64,000 nucleotides of DNA from Chryseobacterium gallinarum (GCF_001021975.1 NZ_CP009928.1:2484001-2548000); one strand, 5' to 3'. Shown: positions 9,365-18,546, counted from the stretch's first letter. Numbers and translations are program-made. Notes: generated by a model not told the origin, from the sequence alone.

Positions 9365-9865
9365 ATGACAATTGAAAACAATCACGTTGTAGCTGTAAAA
9401 TACATCCTTCACACAATCGAAGCAGATGGGAGTAAGGTTCTTGTAGAAGAAACCACAGCAGAAAATCCACTTACATTCTTGTACGGTGTGGGAATGATGA
9501 TTCCAAAATTTGAACAAAATATCCTTGGCTTGAAAGCTGGAGATAAAGCAGCTTTTACCATTCAGCCTGAAGAAGCTTATGGTGAAAGACAGCCGGATGC
9601 CATTGCACAGCTGCCGGTTGAAATGTTTAAAGAGTCCGGGCTTCCGCCTGTCGGAGCTATTTTACCTCTTTCTGACAATCAGGGAAATAATTTCCAGGCA
9701 TTCGTAGTAGAAATTACCCCTGAAGTTGTAGTAGCAGACCTTAACCACCCGATGGCTGGTAAAGTTTTAGATTTCCAGGTGGAAGTTCTGAATACACGCC
9801 CGGCAACAGAAGAAGAATTATCACATGGTCATGCCCATGGAATTGATGGAACAGATGCTCACTAA
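9365..9865 (+). CDS. SlyD-like FKBP-type peptidyl-prolyl isomerase
   Basis: A 166-residue cytoplasmic FKBP of the SlyD class: a split FKBP domain (residues ~1-70 and ~120-150) with an insert-in-flap chaperone domain between. Seen are NHVVAVKYILH, the LIPKFEQ-like strand (MMIPKFEQNILGLKAGDK), the EEAYGERQPD turn and LNHPMAGKVLDFQVEV. The C-terminus SHGHAHGIDGTDAH is histidine-rich, like the metal-binding tail of SlyD but short. It catalyses cis-trans proline isomerisation and assists folding. The start is set by MTIENN after the -7 box. A strong terminator follows. Confidence 0.92.
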   Translation: MTIENNHVVAVKYILHTIEADGSKVLVEETTAENPLTFLYGVGMMIPKFEQNILGLKAGDKAAFTIQPEEAYGERQPDAIAQLPVEMFKESGLPPVGAILPLSDNQGNNFQAFVVEITPEVVVADLNHPMAGKVLDFQVEVLNTRPATEEELSHGHAHGIDGTDAH

Positions 9866-9871
9866 AAATAG

Positions 9872-9898
9872 AATGTCCGTTTTTTTCGGACATTTTTT
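9872..9898 (+). terminator. Terminator after the FKBP gene
   Basis: AATGTCCG (9872-9879) pairs with CGGACATT (9887-9894) over a T7 loop, followed by a T-run. Confidence 0.85.
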
Positions 9899-9921
9899 AT
9901 AATCATTTGTAATATCAATGA

Positions 9922-9973
9922 ACGGGCTTTAGCCCGTGAAAAATAAACAAATAATTCCATTGGCTTTAGCCAA
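9922..9973. repeat. Paired-hairpin repeat, copy 1
   Basis: ACGGGCTTTAGCCCGT (9922-9937) and TTGGCTTTAGCCAA (9960-9973) are two perfect hairpins sharing the GGCTTTAGCC core, 22 bases apart, preceded by ATATCAAT. The same arrangement recurs at 11131-11184 in the same orientation, so it is a dispersed intergenic element. Confidence 0.7.
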
Positions 9974-9976
9974 AAT

Positions 9977-10010
9977 AAAAAAGACGCAAACTTAAAGAGT
10001 GCGTCTTTTT
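9977..10010 (-). terminator. Bidirectional terminator between FKBP and the 10103 gene
   Basis: AAAAAAGACGCA (9977-9988) pairs with TGCGTCTTTTT (10000-10010); A/T runs on both sides let it end the minus-strand gene at 10103 as well as readthrough from the left. Confidence 0.7.
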
Positions 10011-10102
10011 ATTTAGGACTATTCAAGTCAGCATTTCATCTGCTCTGCTTTGGGATATGCTAAATTTATGATTGACGGAGTGGCTCTCACTCCTACTCAG
10101 TA

Positions 10103-10699
10103 TTATTCTGCGTTATATTCCGTCACATCAATTAATGTCAGGTACCATTTTGCTCCTATCCTGGTCATAACAAATCTGAAGCCATTGATGGGGGCATTTT
10201 CCTTACTGTTCTCAGCAAGCGTTACAAAAACTACATTTTCAGGATCAGAATTAATTTTAAAAATATCCTGGTCCTTTATAGAAGATACGTCTGAGAATTT
10301 ATCCACATAATCATTAACCGAATTGGAATTAAATTGAACAAATAAACCCTCTTTTTTCCACTTCTTATTTTTTGAATCATATTCACTAACATCACCAAAT
10401 TGGATTGGAAACTGATTCCTGATATTCCATGCTTTTTCAATATATCCTAAAGGCATATCGAAGTCCACCTCTTCATTCAAAACAAAGCCCAGATCACCAC
10501 CACTTTTAAAAAGGACCCCGACTCCATAAGCTTTGTTTACATATGCATTCATAAGATCTCCGTTTTTGTTCTGAAATCCTTTTAAAATGTCGGTAACTGC
10601 TGTTGAGATCTGCTTTTTATCTTCCGCTGTCTGTGCTCTAAAAAAACTAAAACTACAGAGCAGAAACAGCATTGTGTACATAATAATGTTCTTCTTCAT
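10103..10699 (-). CDS. Secreted protein of unknown function
   Basis: A 198-residue protein with a clear Sec signal peptide (hydrophobic MYTMLFLLCSFSFF, cut near FRAQ). The mature part is mixed alpha/beta, beginning with an amphipathic helix and ending with RFVMTRIGAKWYLTLIDV. The short helix followed by strands ending in a K-W-Y-L-x-x-I-D-V segment resembles NTF2-like or lumazine-binding-type folds, but I do not recognise a named family. It starts 4 bases after the YchJ-like gene and is probably its operon partner. Confidence 0.7.
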   Translation of the reverse strand: MKKNIIMYTMLFLLCSFSFFRAQTAEDKKQISTAVTDILKGFQNKNGDLMNAYVNKAYGVGVLFKSGGDLGFVLNEEVDFDMPLGYIEKAWNIRNQFPIQFGDVSEYDSKNKKWKKEGLFVQFNSNSVNDYVDKFSDVSSIKDQDIFKINSDPENVVFVTLAENSKENAPINGFRFVMTRIGAKWYLTLIDVTEYNAE

Positions 10700-10703
10700 A
10701 TGA

Positions 10704-11081
10704 TTAATCTAAAAATTCTCCTGAAACATAATACCAACGTTCATGCATTTTCTGGAAGACAGAAAATTCGTGATGAATCTGCGGCTGACCGTCCTGATCT
10801 GTATAATAAGCTTTAAATTCAACATGGTTTAAAGCCGGAGTCCGGATAATCTCCAGCTTCGTCCATTGGTTGATTTCTCCCCATTCCTGAAGATCTTGTT
10901 TATTGTGATATTTCCTTTTCCCAGGAAGGGTAGTCTCCATTAAATATGCTCCATTCGGAATAGCGAAAGCAGAAAATCTGGAACGCATCAATGCCTCAGC
11001 AGTGGGAGCATGCTTTTCTCCGGTGTGATAAGGTTTACAGCAGTCTTCGTAGGGTTTTCCTGAACAACAGGGACAATCCAT
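10704..11081 (-). CDS. YchJ family protein (SEC-C motif)
   Basis: A 125-residue protein starting MDCPCCSGKPYEDCC. The Cys-rich N-terminus (C-P-C-C-S-G-x-x-Y-x-x-C-C) is the zinc-binding SEC-C motif; APTAEALMRSRFSAFA and the later FKAYY...HHEFSVFQK...WYYVSGEF segment are the conserved NTF2-like body of the YchJ family. Function is unknown. An upstream in-frame ATG at 11132 is rejected because a TATTTTTG box at 11106-11113 lies downstream of it, placing the transcript start near 11100. First gene of a two-gene operon. Confidence 0.85.
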   Translation of the reverse strand: MDCPCCSGKPYEDCCKPYHTGEKHAPTAEALMRSRFSAFAIPNGAYLMETTLPGKRKYHNKQDLQEWGEINQWTKLEIIRTPALNHVEFKAYYTDQDGQPQIHHEFSVFQKMHERWYYVSGEFLD

Positions 11082-11105
11082 ATTTTGTATTTTAATTTCG
11101 AACCA

Positions 11106-11113
11106 CAAAAATA
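11106..11113 (-). promoter_or_regulatory. -7 promoter box of the YchJ-like gene
   Basis: The minus strand reads TATTTTTG (TAnnTTTG), 24 bases before the ATG at 11081. It decides between two possible starts. Confidence 0.55.
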
Positions 11114-11130
11114 TAATAAATATCAATAGC

Positions 11131-11184
11131 AACGGGCTTTAGTCCGTTCAATCAATAAGGAATAATGAATGGCTTTAGCCGAAA
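11131..11184. repeat. Paired-hairpin repeat, copy 2
   Basis: AACGGGCTTTAGTCCGTT (11131-11148; one mismatch in the stem) followed by ATGGCTTTAGCCGAA near 11169-11183. Same motif order, spacing and orientation as 9922-9973, again preceded by ATATCAAT. Confidence 0.65.
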
Positions 11185-11261
11185 CTTATAATCTCCCGCC
11201 GATTAAGCAGATGTTTGCGGTAAAATTTGCATAATCTTCTCAATCTGCATGAAAATAAAAA

Positions 11262-11284
11262 GAAGCACTCTTAAAGAATGCTTC
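11262..11284 (-). terminator. Terminator of the M3 peptidase gene
   Basis: GAAGCA/TGCTTC stem (11262-11267 with 11279-11284); on the minus strand it is followed by TTTTTATTTT. Confidence 0.65.
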
Positions 11285-11292
11285 CCATTGAT

Positions 11293-13434
11293 TTATTTAA
11301 TAAAACCTCTGTTTCTTAATAAAGGCTTGATATCCGGATCATGTCCCGTAAAATCTCTGAAGGCCTGATTAAGATCCACAGAATTTCCTACAGAAAGAAT
11401 ATATTTTCTGAAACGGTCGCCATTTTCTCTTGTTAATCCACCATTCTTGCTGATCCATTCCCATGCATCGTTATCCAATGTCTCAGACCATAAATAGGCA
11501 TAATATCCTGCTGAATATCCACCTCCCCAAATATGGGCAAAATAAGGAGTATGATATCTTGGAGGTACCGTTGCCAGATTAAAGCCATGGTTGGCTAAGG
11601 ATTGCTTTTCAAAATCTAAAACAGGAATAAATTGTTTTTCGTCGTTTACCGTATGCCAATCCATATCCAGTGCAGCAGCAGAAACCAATTCAGTAGTCAT
11701 ATATCCTTGGTTGAAGGTAGCTGCTTTTTTGATCTTTTCTACTAAAGCTTGCGGAATAGGTTGTTTCGTTTCATAATGAACAGCATAATTCTTTAAAACA
11801 ACAGGATCCAAAGCCCAGTGCTCATTAATCTGTGATGGAAATTCCACAAAGTCTCGCGGTACATTGGTTCCGGAAAGGGAAGGATATTTCTGGCTTGCAA
11901 ACATTCCGTGGATAGAGTGACCGAACTCATGGAAGATCGTTGAAACATCGTCATAACTGATTAATGAAGGTTTTCCCGGAGCTGGTTTCTGATAATTGTA
12001 GCAGTTCACGATTACAGGTTTTGTTCCCAATAAATAAGATTGTTCAACAAAATTACTCATCCATGCCCCTCCGTTTTTAGAATCCCTTGTGTAGAAATCC
12101 AGATAATAAATTGCGATGGATTTTCCGTCATGATCGAAAACTTCATATGTAACTACATCAGGATGATAAACAGGAAGATCTGTTCTCTTTTTGAAAGTCA
12201 GCCCGTAGAACTTTTCAGCAGCGAAGAAAACACCTTTTTCCAAAACGGTTGTAATTTCAAAATAAGGTTTGATCTGGTTTTCATCAAGATCATATTTTGC
12301 TTTTCTCACTTGTTCAGCGTAGAAGTTCCAGTCCCAGGGCTCTACTTTAAAGCCTCCTTTTTGTTGGTCAATTAAATCCTGGATGTCTTTTGCTTCGCGT
12401 CTTGCCGTTTCTACAGCAGGAGTCGCGATTTGGTTCATAAGTTTTATAGCAGCATCAGGCGTTTTGGCCATTTGATCCTGAAGTTTCCATTCTGCGAAAT
12501 TCTTTTTGCCTAAGATCTGAGCTTTTTTCAATCTGAGCTTCGCCAGTTTCTCAATGGTTTCTCTGGTATCATTAGCATCACCTTTTTCAGCCCTTCCCCA
12601 GGAAGCCTTAAATAATTTCTCTCTGGTAGCTCTGTTTTTTAAGTTTTGCAAAAGGGGCTGTTGAGTGGTATTCTGTAATGCAAGAAGATATTTACCAGGC
12701 TGTCCTGCCGTTTTAGCATCGGCTGCAGCTGCGGCAATTTCATCAGCTGAAAGCCCATCCAGTTCTTTGGCATCAGTAAAGAATACCCCTCCCTGTTTTC
12801 TGGCTTCCAATAATTTATTGGCATATTGGGTAGAAAGAGAAGCCAGTTCCTGATTGATTTGTTTTAACTTTTCCTTATCAGCGGCAGAAAGATTAGCACC
12901 GGCAATTTCAAAATTTTGTTTATAATATTGAACTAATCTTTTGCTCTCAGGATCCAGTCCATCTTCTTTAATGGATTGTATTCTTTTATAAAGGTTTTCA
13001 TTCAGGTACATTTTATCGGAATGGGCTGCAAAAATAGGAGCATACTCTTCATCCAGAGCCTGTAAAGTAGGGTTGGTATTTGCGCTGGTCAAGTTGGAAA
13101 ATACAATTTGTGCTCTTCTCAATACTTCACCACTTCTTTCCAATGCAACAATTGTATTCTCAAAAGTAGGAGCAGCAGGATTGTTGGCAATTTTGATGAT
13201 CTCAGCTTCATGTTGCTTTAAACCGAAATCAAAAGCCGGTTTGAAGTGCTCGTTTTTAATTTTATCAAATTCCGGAGCTTCGTACTGAAGTTTACTTTTC
13301 TTCATAAACGGATTGGAAGATAAGGCCGGATCGGGTGCAGGAAGTTCCTGTTGAATATCGGTTTGTTTCATTGTAGTACAAGATTGGTTGAATGCCAAAG
13401 CAGAAATTAATAATACCGATGAAATATTCTTCAT
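11293..13434 (-). CDS. M3 family zinc metallopeptidase (peptidyl-dipeptidase Dcp-like)
   Basis: A 713-residue thimet-oligopeptidase-type enzyme that releases dipeptides or cleaves short peptides. The zinc motif HEFGH is at residues 502-506 and the third ligand is probably Glu531 in DFVEFPSQ; the C-terminal YAHIWGGGYSAGYYAYLWSE block and RYHTPYFAH are family hallmarks. Unlike cytoplasmic E. coli Dcp, this one has an N-terminal signal with Cys19 (ALAFNQSC), consistent with a lipoprotein in the periplasm or outer membrane. Length after the signal matches the family (~680). Monocistronic with its own terminator. Confidence 0.93.
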   Translation of the reverse strand: MKNISSVLLISALAFNQSCTTMKQTDIQQELPAPDPALSSNPFMKKSKLQYEAPEFDKIKNEHFKPAFDFGLKQHEAEIIKIANNPAAPTFENTIVALERSGEVLRRAQIVFSNLTSANTNPTLQALDEEYAPIFAAHSDKMYLNENLYKRIQSIKEDGLDPESKRLVQYYKQNFEIAGANLSAADKEKLKQINQELASLSTQYANKLLEARKQGGVFFTDAKELDGLSADEIAAAAADAKTAGQPGKYLLALQNTTQQPLLQNLKNRATREKLFKASWGRAEKGDANDTRETIEKLAKLRLKKAQILGKKNFAEWKLQDQMAKTPDAAIKLMNQIATPAVETARREAKDIQDLIDQQKGGFKVEPWDWNFYAEQVRKAKYDLDENQIKPYFEITTVLEKGVFFAAEKFYGLTFKKRTDLPVYHPDVVTYEVFDHDGKSIAIYYLDFYTRDSKNGGAWMSNFVEQSYLLGTKPVIVNCYNYQKPAPGKPSLISYDDVSTIFHEFGHSIHGMFASQKYPSLSGTNVPRDFVEFPSQINEHWALDPVVLKNYAVHYETKQPIPQALVEKIKKAATFNQGYMTTELVSAAALDMDWHTVNDEKQFIPVLDFEKQSLANHGFNLATVPPRYHTPYFAHIWGGGYSAGYYAYLWSETLDNDAWEWISKNGGLTRENGDRFRKYILSVGNSVDLNQAFRDFTGHDPDIKPLLRNRGFIK

Positions 13435-13612
13435 AAATATAGTTGTTAGTAAAGCATAAAGATATTAAAAACTTACTTTATAGCGCCCATTTTTGAGTAA
13501 TGTATTTACCGAAAACCAATAGACTTTTTTAAACAAGTAAAATTGTAACCATAACTTATGTTTTAAGAAAGAAGGAAGCTGAAAATTTTAGTTTTCTCAA
13601 GCCTCCGTTCTT

Positions 13613-13981
13613 CTAAGTGCTTCTGATGGTAAACTTTGTATCAGGAGGCGTTTTGGTAGTAAGGAGAACAATTACAATTTCAAAGGCGCCCAGAATGAAA
13701 TGGGGCCAGTATATTGTCTCATTAAAACCAAATAACCATGGTGAAATCAATAAAAGAGCCGCTGACATAAGGTCGAGGAGCAAATGTCCTTGAAAGGAAA
13801 ACGCAGGAGCTATAGCATATTCATAATCTGTGAGCAGACTGTAAATAATAGTCGAAACCCCCAATATAACCGGCAAAACTGTTGCAGCACTGTGATCTGC
13901 AAACCCTAACAGCCAGGGAATGGCTATGAGTAGCGCGCCCATAAGGTAGTCAAGGACGGCATGGATTTTTGATGAAATCAT
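13613..13981 (-). CDS. SPW repeat membrane protein
   Basis: A 122-residue integral membrane protein with four predicted helices arranged as two repeats. Each repeat carries the SPW-type motif (AIPWLLGFAD and ISPWLFGFNE), the signature of the SPW family of small membrane proteins of unknown function. I start at the ATG at 13981 (MISSKIHAVLDY), since homologues begin near this point; an in-frame ATG at 14017 would add 12 polar residues. No operon partner. The 178 bases after it and the 289 bases before the next gene contain nothing clear. Confidence 0.75.
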   Translation of the reverse strand: MISSKIHAVLDYLMGALLIAIPWLLGFADHSAATVLPVILGVSTIIYSLLTDYEYAIAPAFSFQGHLLLDLMSAALLLISPWLFGFNETIYWPHFILGAFEIVIVLLTTKTPPDTKFTIRST

Positions 13982-14306
13982 AATAATATTTTTTGTGGTG
14001 TAGGGTGTATAGTGCAAGCATTATACCATCAGATTCCTATGCTTTAGTTTAAATTATTGAATGTCAGGTATTTTGTATTAACAAGAAGAGAGTGGCAGAA
14101 AATAACTCCTGACAGTTATCGCAGGCCGGAAACATCAATAGGGTTAAACTATTGTTTTCAAACATTTAATATCTTCCAGCTTTCTTCTTGATGTAAAGAT
14201 TATCTATTTCCAGCACAGATGAAATAATAATAATTTTATCCAAAAGAGATGTAATATTTTTCATAATTTAGTTGTTATTAATAATAATAGATAAAAGAAA
14301 ATAAAC

Positions 14307-15122
14307 ATGAAAACAAGGACTCTTTTTATTTTTTCAGCCTTAGCGGTTTTAGCCTCATGCAATGAAAGACATGAGAAGAAAAACAGGGAAAAAAGTGATT
14401 GGGTAGAGAAAGTGGTCAATAAAGAAAGTGGGCCTATAGAGCAAAAAGAGTTCACCGGAAATTTTGATGAAATCCAGGTTTCTCAAGCTATAGATGCAGA
14501 AGTAATCAAATCCGAAACAGAAAGGGTAGTGATTTCTGCTCCTCGAAGTATTATCAATGAAGTTCTTGTAGATAATGAAGGTGGAAAGCTGCATATTCAT
14601 TATAAACGTGGGATCAGGGTAATGAATATTAATAATGTTACAGCCAAAATTTATACTAAAGATTTTACGAAACTCGGTGTGGACTCTGCCGCAAAAATTA
14701 CAGTGAAAGATAAATTTACCCAGGATAAAACAGATATTGAAGTATCAAGTGCAGGAAGTATTTCCGGGGACATTGAAGCCAATGAACTGGGAATTAATGC
14801 AGACAGCAGCAGTAATTTTACCGGTAAAATATGGGCTGTAAATCTTGATATTGAAACTTCATCAGGATCAAGTATCAGTATTTCAGGGAAAGCTAAACAT
14901 GCTGACATCAACTCTTCTTCCGGAAGCAGTGTTTCAGCTCAACAAGTAATTGCAGATAATGTAGAAGCCGATGCATCCAGTGGAGCGAGTATAGAAATCA
15001 GTGCAACCACTACAGCCAAAGCAAGTGCCTCTTCGGGGGGAAGTGTGGATATTGCCAGAAAAGGAGAGCTTAAAACCGTTAGTAAGGAAGAAAACAGCGG
15101 AGGAAGCGTCAATATTCAATAA
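14307..15122 (+). CDS. GIN-domain (DUF2807) lipoprotein
   Basis: A 271-residue probable lipoprotein: signal ends in LASC with Cys18. A charged linker follows, then from about residue 45 the auto-transporter adhesin head GIN domain, a right-handed beta-helix with repeating short strands rich in Ser, Gly, Ala and Asn (for example VSSAGSISGDIEANELG and ASSGASIEIS). GIN-domain proteins are common in Bacteroidota and of unknown role. The gene converges with kefB leaving only two bases between stop codons and no visible terminator, so the two transcripts probably overlap. Confidence 0.88.
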   Translation: MKTRTLFIFSALAVLASCNERHEKKNREKSDWVEKVVNKESGPIEQKEFTGNFDEIQVSQAIDAEVIKSETERVVISAPRSIINEVLVDNEGGKLHIHYKRGIRVMNINNVTAKIYTKDFTKLGVDSAAKITVKDKFTQDKTDIEVSSAGSISGDIEANELGINADSSSNFTGKIWAVNLDIETSSGSSISISGKAKHADINSSSGSSVSAQQVIADNVEADASSGASIEISATTTAKASASSGGSVDIARKGELKTVSKEENSGGSVNIQ

Positions 15123-15124
15123 AT

Positions 15125-17014
15125 TTAACTGAGGTTTTCCTCTTCCTCATCTTCATCTTCTGTGGATGAGGAATCTTCCCAATTTTTATGATCAAAGGTC
15201 AGGTTATCATAGGCCAATAATTCCTCTTCCCGCTGGAGGATTTCTTTTGTGGAAAATAAGGCGATATCATCATTTTCTTTTATTCTGGCCAGTTTTCTGA
15301 TGGAAGCTTTATCAATAGCCATAAACCTCTGCCCCAAACGTCTTGCTGCATATTTTCGCATCCCCGTTTCATGAAGAACATCTACCGCCATATCTACGGC
15401 AGTTCCCAATGTTTCCCGGTAAATATGGGTAATTCCATTGTTGAGGTATTCATAGGCATCGATCCTGTTTTTTGCCCTTACAAAAATTTTCACATCAGGG
15501 TAATGTTCCCGAACCAGTTCAGCAATGAACATATTATCATCCGGATCATCAAGGCATAAAACAAGAATTTCTGCCTCTTCAATTCCGGCTGCCCTTAAAA
15601 TGGGAATTCTTGTTGCATCCCCATAATATACTTTAAACCCATAACTTCTCAGAAGTTTCACACGGTCTGAGTCTCTGTCCAGAACTGTTGCCGATATCTT
15701 ATTAGCCTTTAAAAGCCGCCCTACCGTGCTTCCAAAATGTCCGAAACCTACAATAATGATCTTTTTCTGGCTTACCTCGCTGTCAAGAATATTAAAATCA
15801 TGCTCTTCTTCAGGCACTTCCCTGATGAATTTTGGAGTAATGAGCCTATCATTGAAAATGAGAAGAACGGGCGTTATGCACATGGTAATCGCTGTGATAG
15901 CCATCAGCTGGGCATTCAGTTCAGGATTTAAAAGATAAAGATCCGAAGCATAATTGATCAATACAAAAGCAAATTCTCCTACCTGCGAAAGTGCAAATGC
16001 GTAGAACAGGCTTTGCGGATTGTCCATTTTGAAAAACTTCCCGATAACGTACAGAACCAAAAATTTTACAATCACTACAGCGAATACCGTACTGAAAATA
16101 AATACCGGATCCTGCCGGATGATATTGAAATTGATGGTTGAACCTACACTCACAAAAAAAACGGCGAGTAAAAGTCCTTTAAAAGGATCAATCTGGGCTT
16201 CCAGCTCATGCCGGAATTCACTGTTGGCAAGCATTACTCCGGCAAGAAAGGCTCCTAATGCAGGAGAAAGACCAATGACTACCATGAGCTCAGAAACTCC
16301 GATGACCAGAAACAGGGAAGAGGCTGTTAATAATTCCTGCATTCCCGATTTTGAAACATACCGTAGAAAAGGGACAAATACATATCTGCCTAAAAGAATC
16401 AATAATGCAACCCCGAAAATTACAGTTCCTGCCTGAAGCCATTCCGGAAGTTTCTGGATGAGGATCTGAATTTCATTATCATGATGCTTAGCTTTATAAT
16501 TGGCAATAATCGGTAAAATTGCTAAAATAGGGATTACGGAAATATCCTGAAATAACAGGGTAGAGAAGGAGGCTTCTCCTGCTATTGTTTTAAGGTTGTT
16601 CTTTTCTTGTAAAGTTTGCAGAACAATTGCTGTAGAAGATAACGCAAAACACATAGCCACAGCAATGGCTTTATCTATCCTCCATCCTACACTGATGAAA
16701 ACAAGAAATAATAAAGAGATGGTAAGAAGCATCTGCGTGAGCCCTAACCCCATTATTTTTTTACGCATGTCCCAGAACTTTTTGGGTTCCAGCTCAAGTC
16801 CTACCAGGAATAAAAGCATAATCACACCAAACTCGCTGGCATGCATAATGTCATTTACGTTATTTCCTGTGAGTTTTAATACATAAGGACCAATAATAAT
16901 TCCTCCTAAAATATAACCAATCACAGAGCTCAATCCTAATTTTCTGGCCAGTGGAACCATAATAATGGCTACTCCTAAGAAAATTAATGTGTTCATTGCT
17001 AAGCTGGACTCCAT
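15125..17014 (-). CDS. Monovalent cation:proton antiporter, KefB/KefC type
   Basis: A 629-residue CPA2 antiporter: residues ~1-385 hold 12 or so membrane helices with the CPA2 signature (VIGYILGGIIIGPYVL, GEASFSTLLFQDISVIP, SPALGAFLAGVMLANSE), followed by an RCK/TrkA-N domain starting near residue 413 with the Rossmann motif GFGHFG, then a long acidic tail (EDSSSTEDEDEEEE). Expected function: potassium efflux coupled to proton entry, gated through the RCK domain, as in glutathione-regulated Kef systems that protect against electrophiles. It follows its oxidoreductase partner by four bases. Confidence 0.92.
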   Translation of the reverse strand: MESSLAMNTLIFLGVAIIMVPLARKLGLSSVIGYILGGIIIGPYVLKLTGNNVNDIMHASEFGVIMLLFLVGLELEPKKFWDMRKKIMGLGLTQMLLTISLLFLVFISVGWRIDKAIAVAMCFALSSTAIVLQTLQEKNNLKTIAGEASFSTLLFQDISVIPILAILPIIANYKAKHHDNEIQILIQKLPEWLQAGTVIFGVALLILLGRYVFVPFLRYVSKSGMQELLTASSLFLVIGVSELMVVIGLSPALGAFLAGVMLANSEFRHELEAQIDPFKGLLLAVFFVSVGSTINFNIIRQDPVFIFSTVFAVVIVKFLVLYVIGKFFKMDNPQSLFYAFALSQVGEFAFVLINYASDLYLLNPELNAQLMAITAITMCITPVLLIFNDRLITPKFIREVPEEEHDFNILDSEVSQKKIIIVGFGHFGSTVGRLLKANKISATVLDRDSDRVKLLRSYGFKVYYGDATRIPILRAAGIEEAEILVLCLDDPDDNMFIAELVREHYPDVKIFVRAKNRIDAYEYLNNGITHIYRETLGTAVDMAVDVLHETGMRKYAARRLGQRFMAIDKASIRKLARIKENDDIALFSTKEILQREEELLAYDNLTFDHKNWEDSSSTEDEDEEEENLS

Positions 17015-17018
17015 AGGT

Positions 17019-17540
17019 TTATTGATTGAGTAGTTCTGAGAACTCTTTTTTATGTAAAATAATTTCTTTTTTAGAAAGTTTATTGGCTTCGTAAACGATT
17101 TTGATGTGTTTGATGTTGGCTTTGAAAACTTTTAAAGACACAATTAATCCACTGATCAGTTCATCAATCGTATATTGATACGTTCCTGTTTTAGTAAAAG
17201 ACCTTTCTTTTCCTCCGGTAGTTATCAGAATATAGACTTCCTTATTTTCGAGCGGGTTATCTTTTCCGGGTTGTAGCCAATCGCGGTCAAAGACCTCATC
17301 AATCCATAGTCTGAGTAACGGAGGCATCCCGAACCAGATTAAAGGAAACTGAAAAATAAAACGGTCATAATGGGCAAGCCGTTTCCGTTCCCTGAAAGCG
17401 GCAATATGGAAATCAGGATATTCTTCATAAAGATCTCGCAGGGTATAATGCTGATGCCGAACATAAAAGTTGATGAGCTCTACATTCGAATTGGAGTGCT
17501 CCAGATAGGGATGGGCAAATACTACTAGCGTCTTCTTCAT
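17019..17540 (-). CDS. KefF/KefG-type NAD(P)H oxidoreductase
   Basis: A 173-residue flavodoxin-fold quinone reductase. FAHPYLEHSNSN is the FMN-binding N-terminus and FQFPLIWFGMPPLLRLWIDE is the family signature, with TTGGKERSFT contacting the flavin. Kef ancillary subunits of this type bind the RCK domain of KefB/KefC and stimulate efflux. Adjacent placement four bases upstream of the antiporter gene supports that pairing, first gene of a two-gene operon. A general NAD(P)H dehydrogenase role is the alternative. Confidence 0.88.
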   Translation of the reverse strand: MKKTLVVFAHPYLEHSNSNVELINFYVRHQHYTLRDLYEEYPDFHIAAFRERKRLAHYDRFIFQFPLIWFGMPPLLRLWIDEVFDRDWLQPGKDNPLENKEVYILITTGGKERSFTKTGTYQYTIDELISGLIVSLKVFKANIKHIKIVYEANKLSKKEIILHKKEFSELLNQ

Positions 17541-17679
17541 AATCCTGTTTTCAGTAAATATAGTAAAAAAATATTGTATAAAAGTAGGGTTTTGTGTTGA
17601 TTTATTAATTTTTTAATATGTAAAAATCGATTTTGGGTAAAAATCAATCAAAGAAAGGGTTTTATTTTAGTTTTTAAAT

Positions 17680-17705
17680 AAAAAATCAGGCCGTAAAGAC
17701 CTGAT
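17680..17705 (-). terminator. Terminator of the lemA-TPM operon
   Basis: ATCAGG (17685-17690) with CCTGAT (17700-17705); on the minus strand the stem is followed by TTTTTTATTT. Confidence 0.65.
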
Positions 17706-17736
17706 CCGTTTATGTATTGTTATAATTTTATTGTGA

Positions 17737-18546
17737 TTACCATCCACCGGACGCACCACCTCCGCCAAAGCTTCCGCCTCCGCCAAATCCGCCGAAACCG
17801 CCTCCGGAACTACCTCCGCCGAATCCTCCGCCTCCGAAGCTGCCGGGAAACGGGAAGAAACCTCCGGGATAATTTCTGCGTCCTCTTCGGGAGATAATTA
17901 CATCATCATCGTCATCATAATTTCCACCACCGCGTCCTCCTCCTTTATTACCGAAGAGAATAGCAATGATAATAAAGATTATAAATGCAATCACCAGTAC
18001 TTTTAAGGCACTTCCATCCCCTGAAGGGGTTGTAGTTGCCACCGGTTTGAATTTTCCCTGGACGGCTTCCATAATGGCTGAGGTTCCGCCATTGATCCCA
18101 TCATACCATTGTCCTTTTTTGAAATGAGGGGTAACAATATAATCCAGGATTTGTCCTGCAACGGATGCTGTCAGATATTGTTCTACAGCTCTTCCCTGCT
18201 GGATAGACATAGTCCTGTCTTCTGTAGCGATCAGGAAAACAACTCCATTATCCACTCCTTTCTTACCGATTTTCCATTTTTGCCCAAACATAGTGGCTAG
18301 GAAATTGACATCTTCTCCTTTAGTAGAAGGGATGATCACTACCTCAATTTCCGTTGAGGTGGAATCTGCAAATTTGATCAGTTTATTATTCAGTGCATCT
18401 TTTTCCTGCTGGGAAAGAAGACCGGCCTGATCATAAACGGGATATAAAACCGCAGGTTTTTCAGGAATGGTATACTGTGCAGATACAAGACTGTAAAAGC
18501 ACACTAATAAAAATGAAAATACTATTTTAAGAGAACGTAATTTCAT
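17737..18546 (-). CDS. TPM domain protein with Gly-rich tail (YgcG family)
   Basis: A 269-residue membrane-attached protein. Residues 1-23 are a signal peptide; ~28-155 form the TPM (TLP18.3/Psb32/MOLO-1) domain, seen from YDQAGLLSQQEKDALNNKL, a TEIEVVIIPS strand and DNGVVFLIATEDR; ~183-202 is a transmembrane helix (LKVLVIAFIIFIIIAILFG); the rest is an Asp run then a Gly/Phe/Ser-rich tail ending GGASGGW, typical of this family. Role is probably in photosystem-like or envelope protein repair, but in bacteria it is unproven. It overlaps the preceding TPM gene by 20 bases and is third in the lemA operon. Confidence 0.9.
   Translation of the reverse strand: MKLRSLKIVFSFLLVCFYSLVSAQYTIPEKPAVLYPVYDQAGLLSQQEKDALNNKLIKFADSTSTEIEVVIIPSTKGEDVNFLATMFGQKWKIGKKGVDNGVVFLIATEDRTMSIQQGRAVEQYLTASVAGQILDYIVTPHFKKGQWYDGINGGTSAIMEAVQGKFKPVATTTPSGDGSALKVLVIAFIIFIIIAILFGNKGGGRGGGNYDDDDDVIISRRGRRNYPGGFFPFPGSFGGGGFGGGSSGGGFGGFGGGGSFGGGGASGGW

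Noticed and set aside
14166..14264. 32-codon minus-strand frame upstream of the GIN lipoprotein
   Set aside because: Plausible codons but no promoter box, no known family and too short to support.
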